DNA of 64,000 bases from Pezizomycotina sp. ARF18 (Eukaryota; Ascomycota): NCBI GenBank assembly GCA_002224055.1, contig AZLU01000134.1, positions 1-64,000 of the forward strand, read 5' to 3'. The notes beneath the pieces are model-generated. The model searched no databases. It saw nothing but the letters and a program-made list of their open reading frames with translations, and was not told where the DNA came from. Below are positions 24,310 to 35,522 of this stretch, piece after piece. The stretch's first letter is position 1; each line of letters starts with the position of its first letter. A program made the translations under genes and the position numbers.

Positions 24310-27300
24310 ATGCCGGAGTCACATTTACTCCAAGATGGACGAAATGATCAAGGTCCGAACGCGCCTCAGAGCCCATCCTCTGGTATTAACGTCAGATTAT
24401 ATTCTTTGAAGATGTGTCATGCGTGGTTCATCCTGTCCTCAACTCTCGGAGGTCCCCTTTTCGGATTCTACCTTCCATACACTCCTACGAAACGTACACC
24501 GAGGAAATACTGGAGTGCAGGAAAAAAAAAAAAAAAAAAAACGAGGCTACGGAGGGATCAAGATCGTTGTGACGTCGCAGCGCTAACTAGCACTTCGACT
24601 CGACAGCGACCATTCGTCAACAACGAACGTAGGCGCCTAGCTAACGGCTTAGTTGCAGAAAAGTCACGGTGCAGTGTCCCGAGCCGGTCGAAGGAAAAAG
24701 AAAAGAAGAACGCGGGGACGGGCAGGTCAAGATCAGGAAGGGACGGTCTCGATCATTCTCATCGCCACCACAACACAACCCGACACGAGCCATCACCACC
24801 ACATCTGCATCTTCATCACCCTATACTCGAACACGAACGGCGGGATTCCGCCTCCACCACCTCCGCGACGTCTCACGAGTACACGCAAGCTCTTCGGAGA
24901 GAATGAACGGTACGAAACTGGCGACAATTCGAAACCGACTTGATCAGAACTCTATTTTCGGACGAGGAGCCACCATATGAAAACAATGGGAGACTCAGTT
25001 TAACCACCGCCTGGGCGAGCTCCGGGAAAAGAGAAATAAGAAGAAGAGAAGAAAGCAGGTGGCGTAGCGAATCGGTGGGGTCTGGCGTTGCCGTTAGTGG
25101 GGAAGTGCGCAAGCTTGTTGGCAACCAAGGTCACCTTCGTCAACAAACGACGCAGCGAAAGGTCGGTGCAGGATCTGGGTCGACAGCGACGGGGGCCAGC
25201 AAAGCACAACAAAGATAGAATATGGAAACACGTCGACTTCCGAAGAACGGAGAACGAATAAAGACTTTTGGCTATCACTTGGCGAAGAGAAAGGCGTTCT
25301 TGGTCAAAGTTGAAAAAGAGGCGTTCTTAGGAAGATGAAGGAGCAACAGAAGATTTTGTTCTTGCAGCGTTTTGTGAGGAAGCGTACCGCGATTGAAGAA
25401 GAGCTCGAAGTTCTGTTGATGCTTACTACTCGAACTAGAACAGTATGCGAACAACACAGAAGCCACGGTATGGTTCGTCAACCTCGAGTTTATCAGGCGT
25501 GTTCCGTCGAAAATGCTCACCACCGAGTTCTCACCGTAGAGATGATCTCGATGATGAGAAGAGGAGGATCTGTACGATGATGATGAAGAAGCGACGAGGA
25601 TTATGACGATCTAGACTATGAGGATATTCCGAAGACGATGATCGTGAAACGAGCAGGATTTTTTCAATTTTGGAAACAGTCTTACCGTGCAAGTATATAT
25701 ATTCACATAAGGAAGAAAACGGGAATAGCGATATGTTGTACTGGCGCCTGTGTATTGGAGATGTTATTCCTTTGCTTCTTTTCAATGCTGCTGCTCTTTC
25801 TTTTTTTCTCCTCTTTTTTTTTTTGGTTGTGAAGAAGAACAGAAAAAAAGAAAAAAAATTTTTTTTTAAATATCTGACATGGTGTTTGCATCCGCAGGCG
25901 GAATCTTGACGGTTGCCGACTCTACTGAAAAACGACGGAAAGAAGTTCATCGAAATGATGGAACAGCTCGCAGAGCGTCGAATGGCAAGGAAGAGGAAGC
26001 AAGTCAACAAGCTAGCCATGCCCTCGCCGTGGTCCCGTTCCTGCATCTATGCAGCATAATCACCCCCACATGCCCAATGGTCAACCTGAATATGACGATG
26101 AAGATGACGAGGATGACTATGAAGACGATGAGGATGATTATGAGGGGGAAGATGACGAGGAAGGTGTACGTGCCATCCTGCAGATGCTTATTGTCAAGCT
26201 GCTAAAAACAAGAAACGTATCATCTAACATTATTTCATATTCTCGCTCTTTTCTTTTTTTTTGGTTTCTTACAATATTAGGATCCTTTAACGAAGAACAA
26301 CGGATGGAAGAAGGAGGCGAATGTTCAAATATTTGCGGCCCGCATGTTCGAAAACGGTATTATCTGCATACAGGGAACGTGTAGCTCAGGAACGGCAGCA
26401 GAAGTTCTGGAAGAGCTTGCTGAAGAGGACCGATAAAAGAGGAACAAAAGCCAAGAAGTAAGGCAAAGAAAAGAAGAAGGACAAGAAGGCAACAGAAACA
26501 GCAAAAGGAAGAGGAGAGGCTGAAGAAGGAGCAGAGAAGGCATCGGAGGAGGCAGCCTGAAAGCCGCGGAGCAAAGGGGCAGAGAGGCAAAGAGAAAGAG
26601 GAGCAGCGGCTGAGGCGAGAAGCGGAAAAGAAGGCTGCTGAGGAACGCTGAAAAAGGAGGAAGAAGAAGAGACGACGGCTCAGGAGGAGCGGGAAAGGAG
26701 GCTGAACGGAGAAGAAGCGTAAGAAGCAGGAGAAAGATAAGAAGAAGCGCGAAGAGCAACAACGCAAGCAAAAGGAAGAAGAAGGAAGACAGGGAGCGTC
26801 GGAGAGGGAAAGAACAACAGCGGAAGGAAAAGGAGCGGCAGGAAGTTGTTCAGGAGAAGGAGAAACAACGGCGTGAAGAGGAAGCAGCGAACGGCTGCTG
26901 CAGCTGCCGAGCGAAGGACACCATCGAAGAAGCAGGCGCAACAGGGGTCGCTCAGGAGAAGGAGAAACAACGGCGTGAAGAGGAAGCAGCGGCCTCAACG
27001 GCTGCTGCAGCTGCCGAGCCGAAGGTTACACCATCGAAGAAGCAGGCGCAACAGGGGTTCGCTCCACCACAATTGCAAAGCAGCGGGCAACAAATAACTG
27101 CCGCTGTTCCACCGACATTGAGCTCCCCCCGCGTACCGGTCACCACTCCGGCATTGCCGAAAGCAGCACCTTCTCCAGGCAAGCACGAGCCTCGTCTCAG
27201 CGGGGATCGTAGTTTCATCGCCCATGGCAATTCACACCTTTCTTCTTAATCCTACGTCTCCGACGACCGCAACGACGGGGCAATTAGCTCAACAGGGAAA

Positions 27301-28740
27301 TATGGGACCTTCGAACAAGTCTGGTCTTCAGTTTCCTCCGCCACAACAACCACCCAGCAGCCGCAACAACAGATGTTACCCACGGGTCCACTCTCCCTCA
27401 CCACATCGCCCTCTCTGGAGTGCCCATACCACCGGAAGGTTTCGTCCTCCACCTCTAGGCATGGGTGGACCACCAGTTCAATCACCCTTCATGGCCGTCT
27501 GCAACATCCACCGCGCCCCCTAGGAGGTGTTAGCAGCGGTCCGATTTTTCCACCTCCGGGCACAGTGCCTTTCCTCCTCCAGGGTCAACCTATCGAGGCT
27601 TGCTGGCGGTAATGGTATGAACGGGCTACCGATGCCAATTCGTCAGGAAATGGACGTGGCTTTCCTCAGCAGGGAGAGGATTATTTATGGGCGATCTATC
27701 TGCGCTCCACAACCGCTGCCAGGCTCTAACTTCCCACCTCCGTTCCCACAGCGCCAAGACTCGATGCAAGCTCAAGGAAGACAATTGTCGAGTGGAGGCC
27801 TGGAAGAGTCGAGCGCGATGTCTGCTCCAAAACCAATACACCGCCCAACACGATCCAAAGGCCTGCAAGCGTGATTCCTCCAAAGGCTAGCGTTGATGAA
27901 CTTAGTACCTCTTTGGGCAGCAGCGCCCTTTTAGGTGACGATGAGCCGGAGAGCCTGCTCATTGGCCAGAAGGAGAATGCTTCTCCCGAAGACGCGGAAG
28001 CAACGTGTACCTCCTCGGGGACTGTTTAGCATTCCACTGCCCATGTCGTCCCCCTTCTTACCAACGCCAACAAGTGCCAAAGAAAGCGGAGTTGGTAATG
28101 GAGCGTTCGGACTTATTCCGAGCACCTCGAACACCTGGGGCGCACCAAGCCAGCCACTTGGATCACTGCCATCTTCCAACGGATGGGGTTTAAGTACAGG
28201 TAAAACAAGTCTTTCAATGTTATAGTCAAATAATGTTTCTTGCTAACGAAGCCTTATTCTCCAGGCTGGGCTTCAATTCCGGAACAAGATCCAATACGCA
28301 CCAGTTTCAACCGGCGCGGACAAACCAGGCTCGCCACGTCCGCATCCTGGCTTGTCAGCTTTGCCGCGATGGTGCTGTCAGCAAGGACGGCGAAGGTTTC
28401 ATCAATATCGAATCGCTCCTTCAATCGATGAATTCTTCCGGCCGACCAAATATCTGGCGAAGTGCAGCTTGATGAGCTTAAGGTAGTGACCGAGGTTGAA
28501 GGCGACCAGCAAAACGGAGGCGGTATTTTCAGCATCAGGCATGATAATAATGGCGCTACAACTCTCGTGAAATTTGAACCGGACATCGAGGATCTCCTCG
28601 GTGGCGGTCGTCAAGTTCCTCAAGTTTCTCTGGATCGTTCTTCCCACCACCGCCTGGCGAAATAGGATCACCTACTAACCGACGAGCTCCTTCCATTCCT
28701 CAGGCAATCAATTCCTGGTGTTCAAGGTGGACCATTCTAG
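24310..28740 (+). CDS. NST1: Stress response protein Nst1
   Basis: Nst1 is a large low-complexity fungal protein linked to salt tolerance in yeast; its molecular role is unclear. The conserved core starts with NTSTSEERRTNKDFWLSLGE (about 25230-25290), then MKEQQK and KRTAIEEELEVL. An intron (about 25693-25897) interrupts SLTVQ and GGILTVAD. Next come FIEMMEQLAERRMA, a highly acidic Asp/Glu tract (about 26085-26165), and, after an intron ending at 26280, NEEQRMEEG, AYRERVAQERQQK and a long Lys/Glu/Arg/Ala coiled coil (about 26400-27000). The C-terminal half is Pro/Ser-rich, with FGLIPSTSNTWG, an intron at about 28199-28264, SLLQSMNSSGRP, NNGATTLVKFEPDIEDLLGG, and the end SIPGVQGGPF. The start is uncertain: MPESHLL at 24310 opens a basic region but is not firmly conserved. 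The frame is broken many times. A 111-bp unit is duplicated in the coiled coil (separate entry). Confidence 0.88.
26851..27063 (+). repeat. In-gene tandem duplication in nst1, 111-bp unit
   Basis: Copy 1 (26851-26952, 102 bp) and copy 2 (26953-27063, 111 bp) both run from CAGGAGAAGGAGAAACAAC to GGGGT(T)CGCT. Copy 2 is 37 whole codons and reads EKEKQRREEEAAASTAAAAA then EPKVTPSKKQAQQG. Copy 1 equals copy 2 with nine bases missing at four places (GCCTC, C, TT, T) and no substitution that I can see. Confidence 0.88.
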
Positions 28741-29772
28741 TGCTCCTTTAGTTATATTACTCCTTTTTTTTTCTCCCTTCCTTCTTCTCCCGCCTCTCTG
28801 GGTTCCTTCCCCTTCTCTCTTACCTAGTTTTCCATTTTTTCTCAGTGGCGTAGTAGTCGTACTCATTCCTTTTTTCGTACTCCTTTACCTCTCAAAGTTT
28901 CTCGTTTGTTTCCGTTGGCTTTCTGTGTTTTCTGATTTCGGATGTTTTTTGTGTTTAATTCTCCGTCCTTTCCGTCTCCTTTTGCTGTCGACAACCTGCT
29001 GCCTTCTCCCCACTTCCTTGTTTTGCTTGCTTGGTTCTTTTTGTAGGCCCTTGTACGTAACCCATCCTCGATGAGGCATCGTCTTGGTACAATTTTTCGC
29101 GCCTTTCTGCTAACTCGAATGGATCACCTGGTATAATGGATCACCTGGTGTACCACTGGGTTATTACCAGCTGTAGGCACCTCTACCTTGACATCAACCG
29201 AACGCGCCATTTTGGTACCGCTATACCAGTGATTGTGATGTGTATGCCATGATGATATATTAGCTCTGTATTTGTTACATCGACATGTTTCAACATTCAT
29301 GGCTACATGCTAGCCCGGGATTCTCATACATTAGAGTCCCATTTAGATTTCACGTGAAAATACAAATTCCTGATCTAGATACGATTGAATCTTCAAAAAT
29401 CGTACATTCTTAAATAGACCATAATTCGTCATGACTTTGTGCAGATATTATTGATACAAGCTTAAACAACTAGGTAGCACAATTTGAAGCGATAAACCGA
29501 AGGAGATGAGAGGGAGGACTTTGTACAGTGAATGGGGTGTGGTAGTGGTTTTTCGTCAAGAGTTATTGCTATTATTCGATAACGTCTCAAGACGAAGGCT
29601 TATTGTATGATTATTTCGACTAAGGGGGGGGGGGGGCGTCTGCAGCGTTATATCTTCGTGGAGGTCTTTTTGTGAGTGTCGTTTTTCGGGATGTTTTCGT
29701 TGCGAACATATTCCGTCAAGCGAACCGTAAATGGCGAAAAATTCTGATGAACAAGAGCGAAAACTGTATGTG
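28741..29772. other. Intergenic region between nst1 and Pam18 gene
   Basis: The first 300 bp are extremely pyrimidine-rich (28750-29060) and probably the nst1 3' end. A run of about 13 G lies near 29623-29636. No gene is supported. Confidence 0.5.
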
Positions 29773-30304
29773 TTATGACGTCTTCTCTAGAAACTCCTTC
29801 GCCTCGTTTATTTTGCTCGCCAGATACGGACTCCCTCCTCGATCGGGGTGGTTCAGCAGCATCAGTTGCCGATGGTTCTTCCGGATGTTCGCCTTCGTCA
29901 GGTTTCGTTCACTTTTTTGAAGGTCGAAAAATCGTCAGCCAAATACATCCCGACAGTACAGAAAACGGTGATAATGAAAAATAAAGAGGTACGGAGGAGA
30001 GCTTTGATATGTTCTCTCACCTTAGCGATAATATCAGAGAAGCTTCCCGCCTGTTCATCCGGGGATCGAAGCCGCCCTTGTAGAAAGCCTTTCCGAAAGC
30101 GTCGGCTCCACCCGGCAAGCCGCGGTAGCGGCGAAGAGCTTGCAGCCCGATTCGACCCTGTCAATGATGACCAGATGCTCAAAAATGTATCCTGGTTAGC
30201 CGGCGCATGTCCAGTTGTTAAAAATCGAGGCTTTGGGAGATAGTTTCAATTCGTACGGCAAACGCAGCTGCGGCGACGCCACAGCCTATTAGGATGACGT
30301 TCAT
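29773..30304 (-). CDS. PAM18: Pam18/Tim14, J-protein of the mitochondrial import motor
   Basis: Pam18 is the inner-membrane J-protein that stimulates mitochondrial Hsp70 in the presequence translocase-associated motor. Exon 1 starts at 30304 and encodes [16 protein letters not shown], the membrane segment. An intron with donor GTACGA and acceptor TTGACAG leads to [30 protein letters not shown] and SLILSL. A second intron (GTGAGA to CAAAAAAG) leads to [32 protein letters not shown] and [13 protein letters not shown] before the stop at 29775-29773. The J-domain HPD motif is intact. The length is about 106 residues, shorter than yeast Pam18 but normal for filamentous fungi. All three exons join in phase with no frame break, unlike most neighbours. 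Confidence 0.96.
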
Positions 30305-31048
30305 CGTCGTGCTTCTCCGGTTGCTTTCGGTGGACGCCAGGCTGCGACTTTTTTTTCGGGACTATAAAAGACTTGTCGGGGATATTAGATATGGGATCTA
30401 AAGGACTCGGGGGTATCGAATCTATCCGGAAGCGATTCGGTTTACGGGGAAGGAGAGCTGTGATGTCGAGAGAGGTTGAGGTGGACCGTGATAAGAGGGT
30501 TGTCGAGTGTAAACTAAATGTTGAGATTTGAGAAGATTTTCGTTTTTTTCCCAAAGCTGGCCGGTGTTATCGGATAATAGCCTTTTGCACGCTACCGACC
30601 GTGTTATTAGCAGAAGCTGAGGTTACACAAAGGGATTTTAACAGAGAATCTCGTTGATTTTAGAAGAATAGTTCAATAGTACTACTTACTTTAGTAAGTT
30701 ATGGATTGACAATCTAAGATAGTATCTCTACAATGATATTTCCAAGCCGTCGTCAAAAGTCTATTAGAATCCGTTGTTAAAATGCTCTATAGTACTTGCT
30801 ATGTACTTTGTATAGTGCTTTCATATGTGGTTAAGTAGCAGAAATAGCCTTTTTCTTTTCTTTTCCTTTTCTTTTTCTTTTTCTTTTTCTTTTTCTTTTT
30901 CTTTTTTTAAGCCGCCTGGTAACAGAACACTCCGAATAAAACCTTACCCACTAATCCTTTAATTCTCACAAAGAACAGAATTTCTTTCAAAAGGATCTCT
31001 ATAATCGGACAATAGTGAAATTATACTACGCGACCATTCAATTCGACA
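30305..31048. promoter_or_regulatory. Divergent upstream region of Pam18 and SCI1-like genes
   Basis: The 744-bp region between divergent starts. It carries a (CTTTTT)n-type microsatellite at about 30850-30908. The minus-strand open frame at 30246-30554 overlaps Pam18 exon 1 in another frame and is not called. No specific regulatory site is recognised. Confidence 0.45.
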
Positions 31049-32823
31049 ATGGATTGGGAAGGAGAAGACTCAGGAAGGGATAAACACCGCGATCGGGATC
31101 GAGATAGGGCCAAGGACAGGAGCAGAGATAGAAGCGGGAATCGGGATCGACATCGAGAACGGAGAGAGACAGAGACAGAGAGAGGGACAGAGACATGGAC
31201 AGAAGCCGTGATAGGGGAAAAGGATAGGGACCGCGAGAGGAATATGACATGGACCGGCCCAGGATAGGCACAGGGACCGACACGATGATCGCGACCGAGA
31301 TAGGCACCACAGCAAGCGGCGGGACGAAGACAGGGACAGGGACAGAGATCGGGACCGCGAGGGTGAAGGGAACACTCTCACAGGTCATCCTCCCACCGCC
31401 ACAGTCGCCACCGCAGCAGCCACCACCGTCGCCACGGCTCGCGGTCCGCATCCCCTCACTCCTCGTCGCGGCGCCATCACGGCGGCGACAAGTCATCTTC
31501 CGGCCGGCACCACCACCGTAAGCGCCGCAGGCACGGTTCCCAGGCCTCCTGCCGGTCCCCGCGAACATCGTCCTCCCGAAAACGCGAAGCAGATAGACGA
31601 CGAGAAGGACCTCGGCTTGTATTTCAAGATGTTTCGTCAAGTACCTCGACATCCAGAAGAACGTCGATGTGGCGGAGTTGGGCGAGAAGGAGGCGAGGAG
31701 TAAATTCCGCAGGTTCGCGAACAGATGGTATGTTGAGCTAGGAGAAGCTTATCCCCCCCCCTTCTTCCAGTTTGTCTTTTTTTCCTTTTTCCCCCTCTTT
31801 TTCAAGCAATTCGGCTGATGCGTGAAGGAACCGGGGAGAATTAGCCTCGGGATGGTATTCCCCTGGCATGAAAGCGCAGACGGACGAGGACGACTCGTAT
31901 CCTACCTGGGAAGAATACATCGAGTATATTGGAGCTAGCGGCGGTAACACCCAAGTATCGTCATCACGTCATGAGATGGTAAAGACGAGTTTGGCAGGGA
32001 AGAAGGTCGCAACCTTCATCGACCGTCGCGGCGCATGAGTGAGGGCGGTAAACTCGGCGGCGCAGCGGTGCAGAAGAGGGACGAAGCATGGGTACGCGGC
32101 CTTAATGACGACGAGCTTGAGGCGGAGCTGAGAAGGCTCGAGGGCCGCGCCGGCGATGGGGATACCAAAATGGGGATGGCAGCGACGATGACGACAATGG
32201 TGACCAGAGCGACGGGAGCAGCAGCGATGACAGCGTCATCGGGCCAACGCTTCCAGGCGCAAGCGATCGCGGAGTCGCCGTGTTGCCAGTGCTGCTGTGC
32301 CATCGAAGCAGGATCTAGATTTGCAGAGAGTAAGGAAGCATACATGTTTTTGGCAGTGCCAATGCGAGAGTTCGTTATACTAATAGACGATATTTGCGAT
32401 AATTTAGAAATGAAGAAGAGGAAGCTCAGCATCGCCGCGAGGACCTCCGCTACGAGCGCAAGAAAGAGCGCAAGAACGAAAAGGAACGGTTGGAAGAGCT
32501 GGTACCGCGCGCGGAGGCAGGAACACGCGAACGTCAGCTCGAGAAAAGGCGGGAGACTGCCGCAGCAAACCGTAGCTTCGCGGAAGCCAAGGTTCCGGCG
32601 GCGCGATGGAGGAGGTCGGGGACGACATGCTCATGGGCAGCGACGAGAACACTCTGAAGCAGAGGAAGCAGCTGATGGAGAGGAAGAAGAATGAAAGGGA
32701 GCTCAGGAGGGAAGCACTGCTGAGGGCCAGAAGGGCTGAGAGGGAAGAGAGGCTGAAGGTTCACAGGGCGAAGAGGAGAACACGATGCGCATGCTCAAGC
32801 TCTTGCTGAAAAAGTACCGCTAG
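31049..32823 (+). CDS. SCI1-like nuclear protein with Arg/Asp/His-rich N-terminus
   Basis: The start at 31049 gives MDWEGEDSGRDKHRDRDRDR and a long Arg/Asp-rich stretch, then a His/Arg/Ser-rich basic region (about 31380-31600), as in nuclear speckle and splicing-associated proteins. The conserved core reads LGLYFKMF (about 31613), VKYLDIQKNVDVAELGEKEA, RSKFRRFANRW, an intron (about 31728-31808), then NRGELASGWY. This W-(N)-x-G-x-L pattern resembles plant style cell-cycle inhibitor 1 and its eukaryotic relatives. The C-terminal part is coiled-coil-like: AAANRSFAEAK, DDMLMGSDENTLKQRKQ, MERKKNERELRREALLRAR, and the end TMRMLKLLLKKYR with a stop at 32821-32823. Several frame breaks occur, at least one of them an extra T (ATGTTTCGTC). 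The family name is tentative and the function unknown. Confidence 0.62.
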
Positions 32824-33289
32824 CCTAAGCAATAACAATGTTAGGCTATCACGGGATCGGAGAGGCTTAGCTGTAGGGTAAAAAGCGAGATCATAATGTT
32901 CCTTGCGTTATATGGACTTAAAGAATGGTATATATTTTATCATATATATTGCTTTCAAACCGCAAAAACAAGGAGAACATTGAGCCAATAACCAGAGCGA
33001 GCTGAAGTAATTGAAAACTCCCAAATATCAAGAACCGAGAAAACAAAAGCAATAGGGCCAGAACGTAAAGTCCACCAAAAGGACAAAAATAAAGTGGTAT
33101 TATACAGAAAACACTACAATATGAGGGCTCTAAAAGAACATTGCAAGCAAGAATCCATGAACCTCGAGTCTTTAATCTGGGCAAGAATCGTCGAACCAAA
33201 GTCGCGCGAACAAATTTCCTATTATAATTGGGCCCCAGAAATATATCTCAGAAGCGCAAATGTGTATGTGTAACAAAATACGGCGTTCG
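32824..33289. other. Short convergent intergenic region
   Basis: A 466-bp gap between converging stops. AT-rich, with no gene or repeat seen; it should hold both 3' untranslated regions. Confidence 0.5.
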
Positions 33290-33971
33290 TCACTCGTCAT
33301 CCAGGATGGAACTCGCCAAGGGTCCAATATGGGTATCTCGCAGCGGTCCAGCGTGTCGGCGTCCCTGTAAGCGTGAAGACTGAGGTAGGCGATGGTGACC
33401 AAATCTATGCAGAGGAGGAACCACGATATGAATGGCGAGAAGGAGAATATTATATGAATTACTGTAATTTTGTGTTGTCAGCAAATTTGTCTTACGAGAG
33501 CGGGCGGGCGAATGTTGTTAGAGAACTTACGAATAGGCGCTAAAAAGCAGGGCGGATTGCCATGCATGGAAACTGAGCGAAAACGAATCTGTTAGCGGAC
33601 GAAATCCAAAGGCGACATTCAATAAAAAGGCGGGCAGCAATAGATACAATAGATACCGGACGTAGTCGCTCTTGTGTTCGATCACAGTAGCAGGACACCT
33701 CCAGCCGGGGGCAAGAGTATATATGCCATCATGCTTCAAAATCCATCCGTATAGGTAAACTCTGTGCGATAAAATCAACTTAGCAGCAGCGCCTTTAGAA
33801 GGAATATTGGAGTATTGGGAGGCCAAAAAAAAGAACACTGACAGTCTCAAACTGGTTGACATACTCGCGGCCACCCCCTGTACCGAAACCCGAACTCGAT
33901 CCACCCCGTAGACGTAACGGCACAGGCAGCAAACTACCGCCGCGCTGCCACTGCTTCCAGAATTCGCCCAT
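33290..33971 (-). CDS. Uncharacterised small multi-span membrane protein
   Basis: I do not recognise the family. The ATG at 33971 opens MGEFWKQWQRGGSLLPVPLR and a Gly/Ser-rich stretch. Hydrophobic segments follow: SVLFFGLPILQYSF (about 33845), YVRYLLYLLLPAFLLNVAFG (about 33666-33607), and FISWFLLCIDLVTIAYLSL (about 33437-33381). The C-terminus is HAYRDADTLDRCEIPI then GPLASSILDDE, with the stop at 33292-33290, and looks conserved in style (YRDxDTL...P..G.LA...DDE). Probable introns lie near 33515-33450 and in the middle, and the frame is broken at least once near the end. The exon structure is uncertain. Expected to sit in an intracellular membrane. Confidence 0.55.
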
Positions 33972-34665
33972 GGTTTATATGGTTACCGAATTGTTTCTGG
34001 CGGGGCGGACGTGGGGAGTTCCTGTTCGAGTACGGCGGCGAGATGACCGTCCTTCGGCAGGCTCTTGCGTCTGATAGGAGCGAAGTCGGTCATCCCTGAA
34101 TATCTACTCCCGTCCTAAAACTAACGGTTTACTCTGTTCAGTGATGTTTCTATTTCGTTTGCTGATAGCAATCTATCACCGGATCCTTGGCTGTCGATGG
34201 ATTTTATTTCATTTTTATTTTTATTTATTTTAATAATTTATTTTATTTATTTATTTTTTTTTAACGTTCTCTCGTTTTGTCGTGGAGCTTGCGCGGCAAA
34301 AAAAAAAAAAAGAGGGAAAATCGAAAAATAAATAAAACGATAAATAAAGTGTCACCCGTCCTCCCCAAATGCGCGATGACGCTCGGCGAGCCAAAATGAA
34401 ATGCGCCAAGACAAAATTTTAAACTTACTTATTATATAAGTAGAGGAGCTCAATTTTAATTATATTATTGTTTTCGGTAAGTTCTCTATCTCGTATGCTA
34501 TATACTTTTTCCTTACTTTTAGCTAAATTCCTTCCCTAATTAAGCACGAGATTCCTCACTTGTTAAGACTTATTGAGTATTTATAAATCGATGTCTATTG
34601 CAATAATAATATATAGTTCAACTGCTTTCAAGAATGGTTAATATATGTATCTGAAAAAGGCGCTC
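33972..34665. other. Intergenic region between membrane-protein gene and GST
   Basis: AT-rich with ATTT-type repeats around 34204-34260 and a short A run near 34300. It should contain the upstream region of the minus-strand membrane-protein gene and the GST 3' end. No gene supported. Confidence 0.5.
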
Positions 34666-35522
34666 TTATGATGGAGAGAACTCTCTTTGCTCCGCCTTCG
34701 CCTTTTCCTCCTTGGCCTTCTCTTGCTTCTGTAGCTCCAAACTTTCTGTACGCTCTCCCTAGCAATGAGGGAATCGTGCCACCTCTAAAGTTAGGGTACT
34801 TTCCAGCGTCGACCTGCTCCTTAATAACGGGGCAAGGCATTAAGCACGAGATTTCCAGAGACAAAACTTAAGTCCGCATACGTGACCCTGTTATCGACCA
34901 GATAATCTTTCCCCTCGAGGATACCGTCGATAACCCCCAGGATCCAAAAATCTCGTTATTGTACCTGTCTATAGCGGGCTGGATCTTCTCCCCAGGTTGG
35001 AAGTGGGTAAACCACATCGCCTGTCCATGTACGGACCGAACCCGGACATCTGTACATGAGGTACTGCGTCGCCTGCATGTCCTTTTCGAAGTTGCCGGTC
35101 TTGAGCTTGTTTTGCGGATCGTACTTGGCGACGAGGTACAGGATTATAGCGCCGGATCCCAGATGGTGTAGTCATTGTTGATGTGGTCGATTAGGGCGGG
35201 ACGCGGCCGTGGGTTGATGGAGATGTACGGCTTGGACTTTTTGTTCGGAAGAGATAAACGTTAGTATAAATGTTCTATTCCTTTGGGAGACTGCGGATAT
35301 AAGTTTTTAAGAGCTTCTTACTTTTGCTCCTGCTTGCCAAGTCCAAGGAAATGAGCTTGAACTCGAGACCCAGCTCGTTTAGTACGTATATGACCTTCCA
35401 CGGCTACAGGAGATACTGTTAGTGATTTCTTGAGAAAAGATACCATGTATCAGGAGGATCAAGGCGAAGGACTTACTTGGGTCAGAGGTATGGCCGTAGA
35501 GAGTAAACCGAGGAGCCGACAT
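34666..35522 (-). CDS. Ure2-like glutathione S-transferase
   Basis: Glutathione S-transferase of the fungal Ure2-like (Gtt/Nu) class, which conjugates or reduces substrates with glutathione in the cytosol. Exon 1 (35522-35477) encodes MSAPRFTLYGHTSDP. Exon 2 (from 35403) encodes PWKVIYVLNELGLEFKLISL, the thioredoxin-fold N-terminal domain. Exon 3 carries SKPYISINP, PALIDHINNDYTIW, ILYLVAKYDPQNKL, QYLMY, GQAMWFTHFQPGEKIQPAID, GILEGKDYLVDNRVTYADLS, VDAGKYPNF and RWHDSLIAR. These are standard landmarks, including the cis-Pro loop region and the hydrophobic N-cap. The tail EKAKEEKAKAEQREFSPS is an unusual Lys/Glu-rich extension. Frame breaks occur in exon 3 and at the exon 1-2 junction, where phase is not preserved. 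Confidence 0.9.

Noticed and set aside
26360-26998. 212-codon minus-strand frame rich in Leu, Ser and Phe
   Set aside because: Antisense of the Lys/Glu-rich coiled coil of nst1; codons like GAA/AAG read as hydrophobic on the other strand.
26851-27063. CRISPR-like or toxin-repeat reading of tandem blocks
   Set aside because: The repeats are directly adjacent without spacers and lie in a recognised coding region.
31038-31652. 204-codon minus-strand frame
   Set aside because: Antisense of the Arg/Asp-rich N-terminus of the SCI1-like gene; repetitive content explains it.
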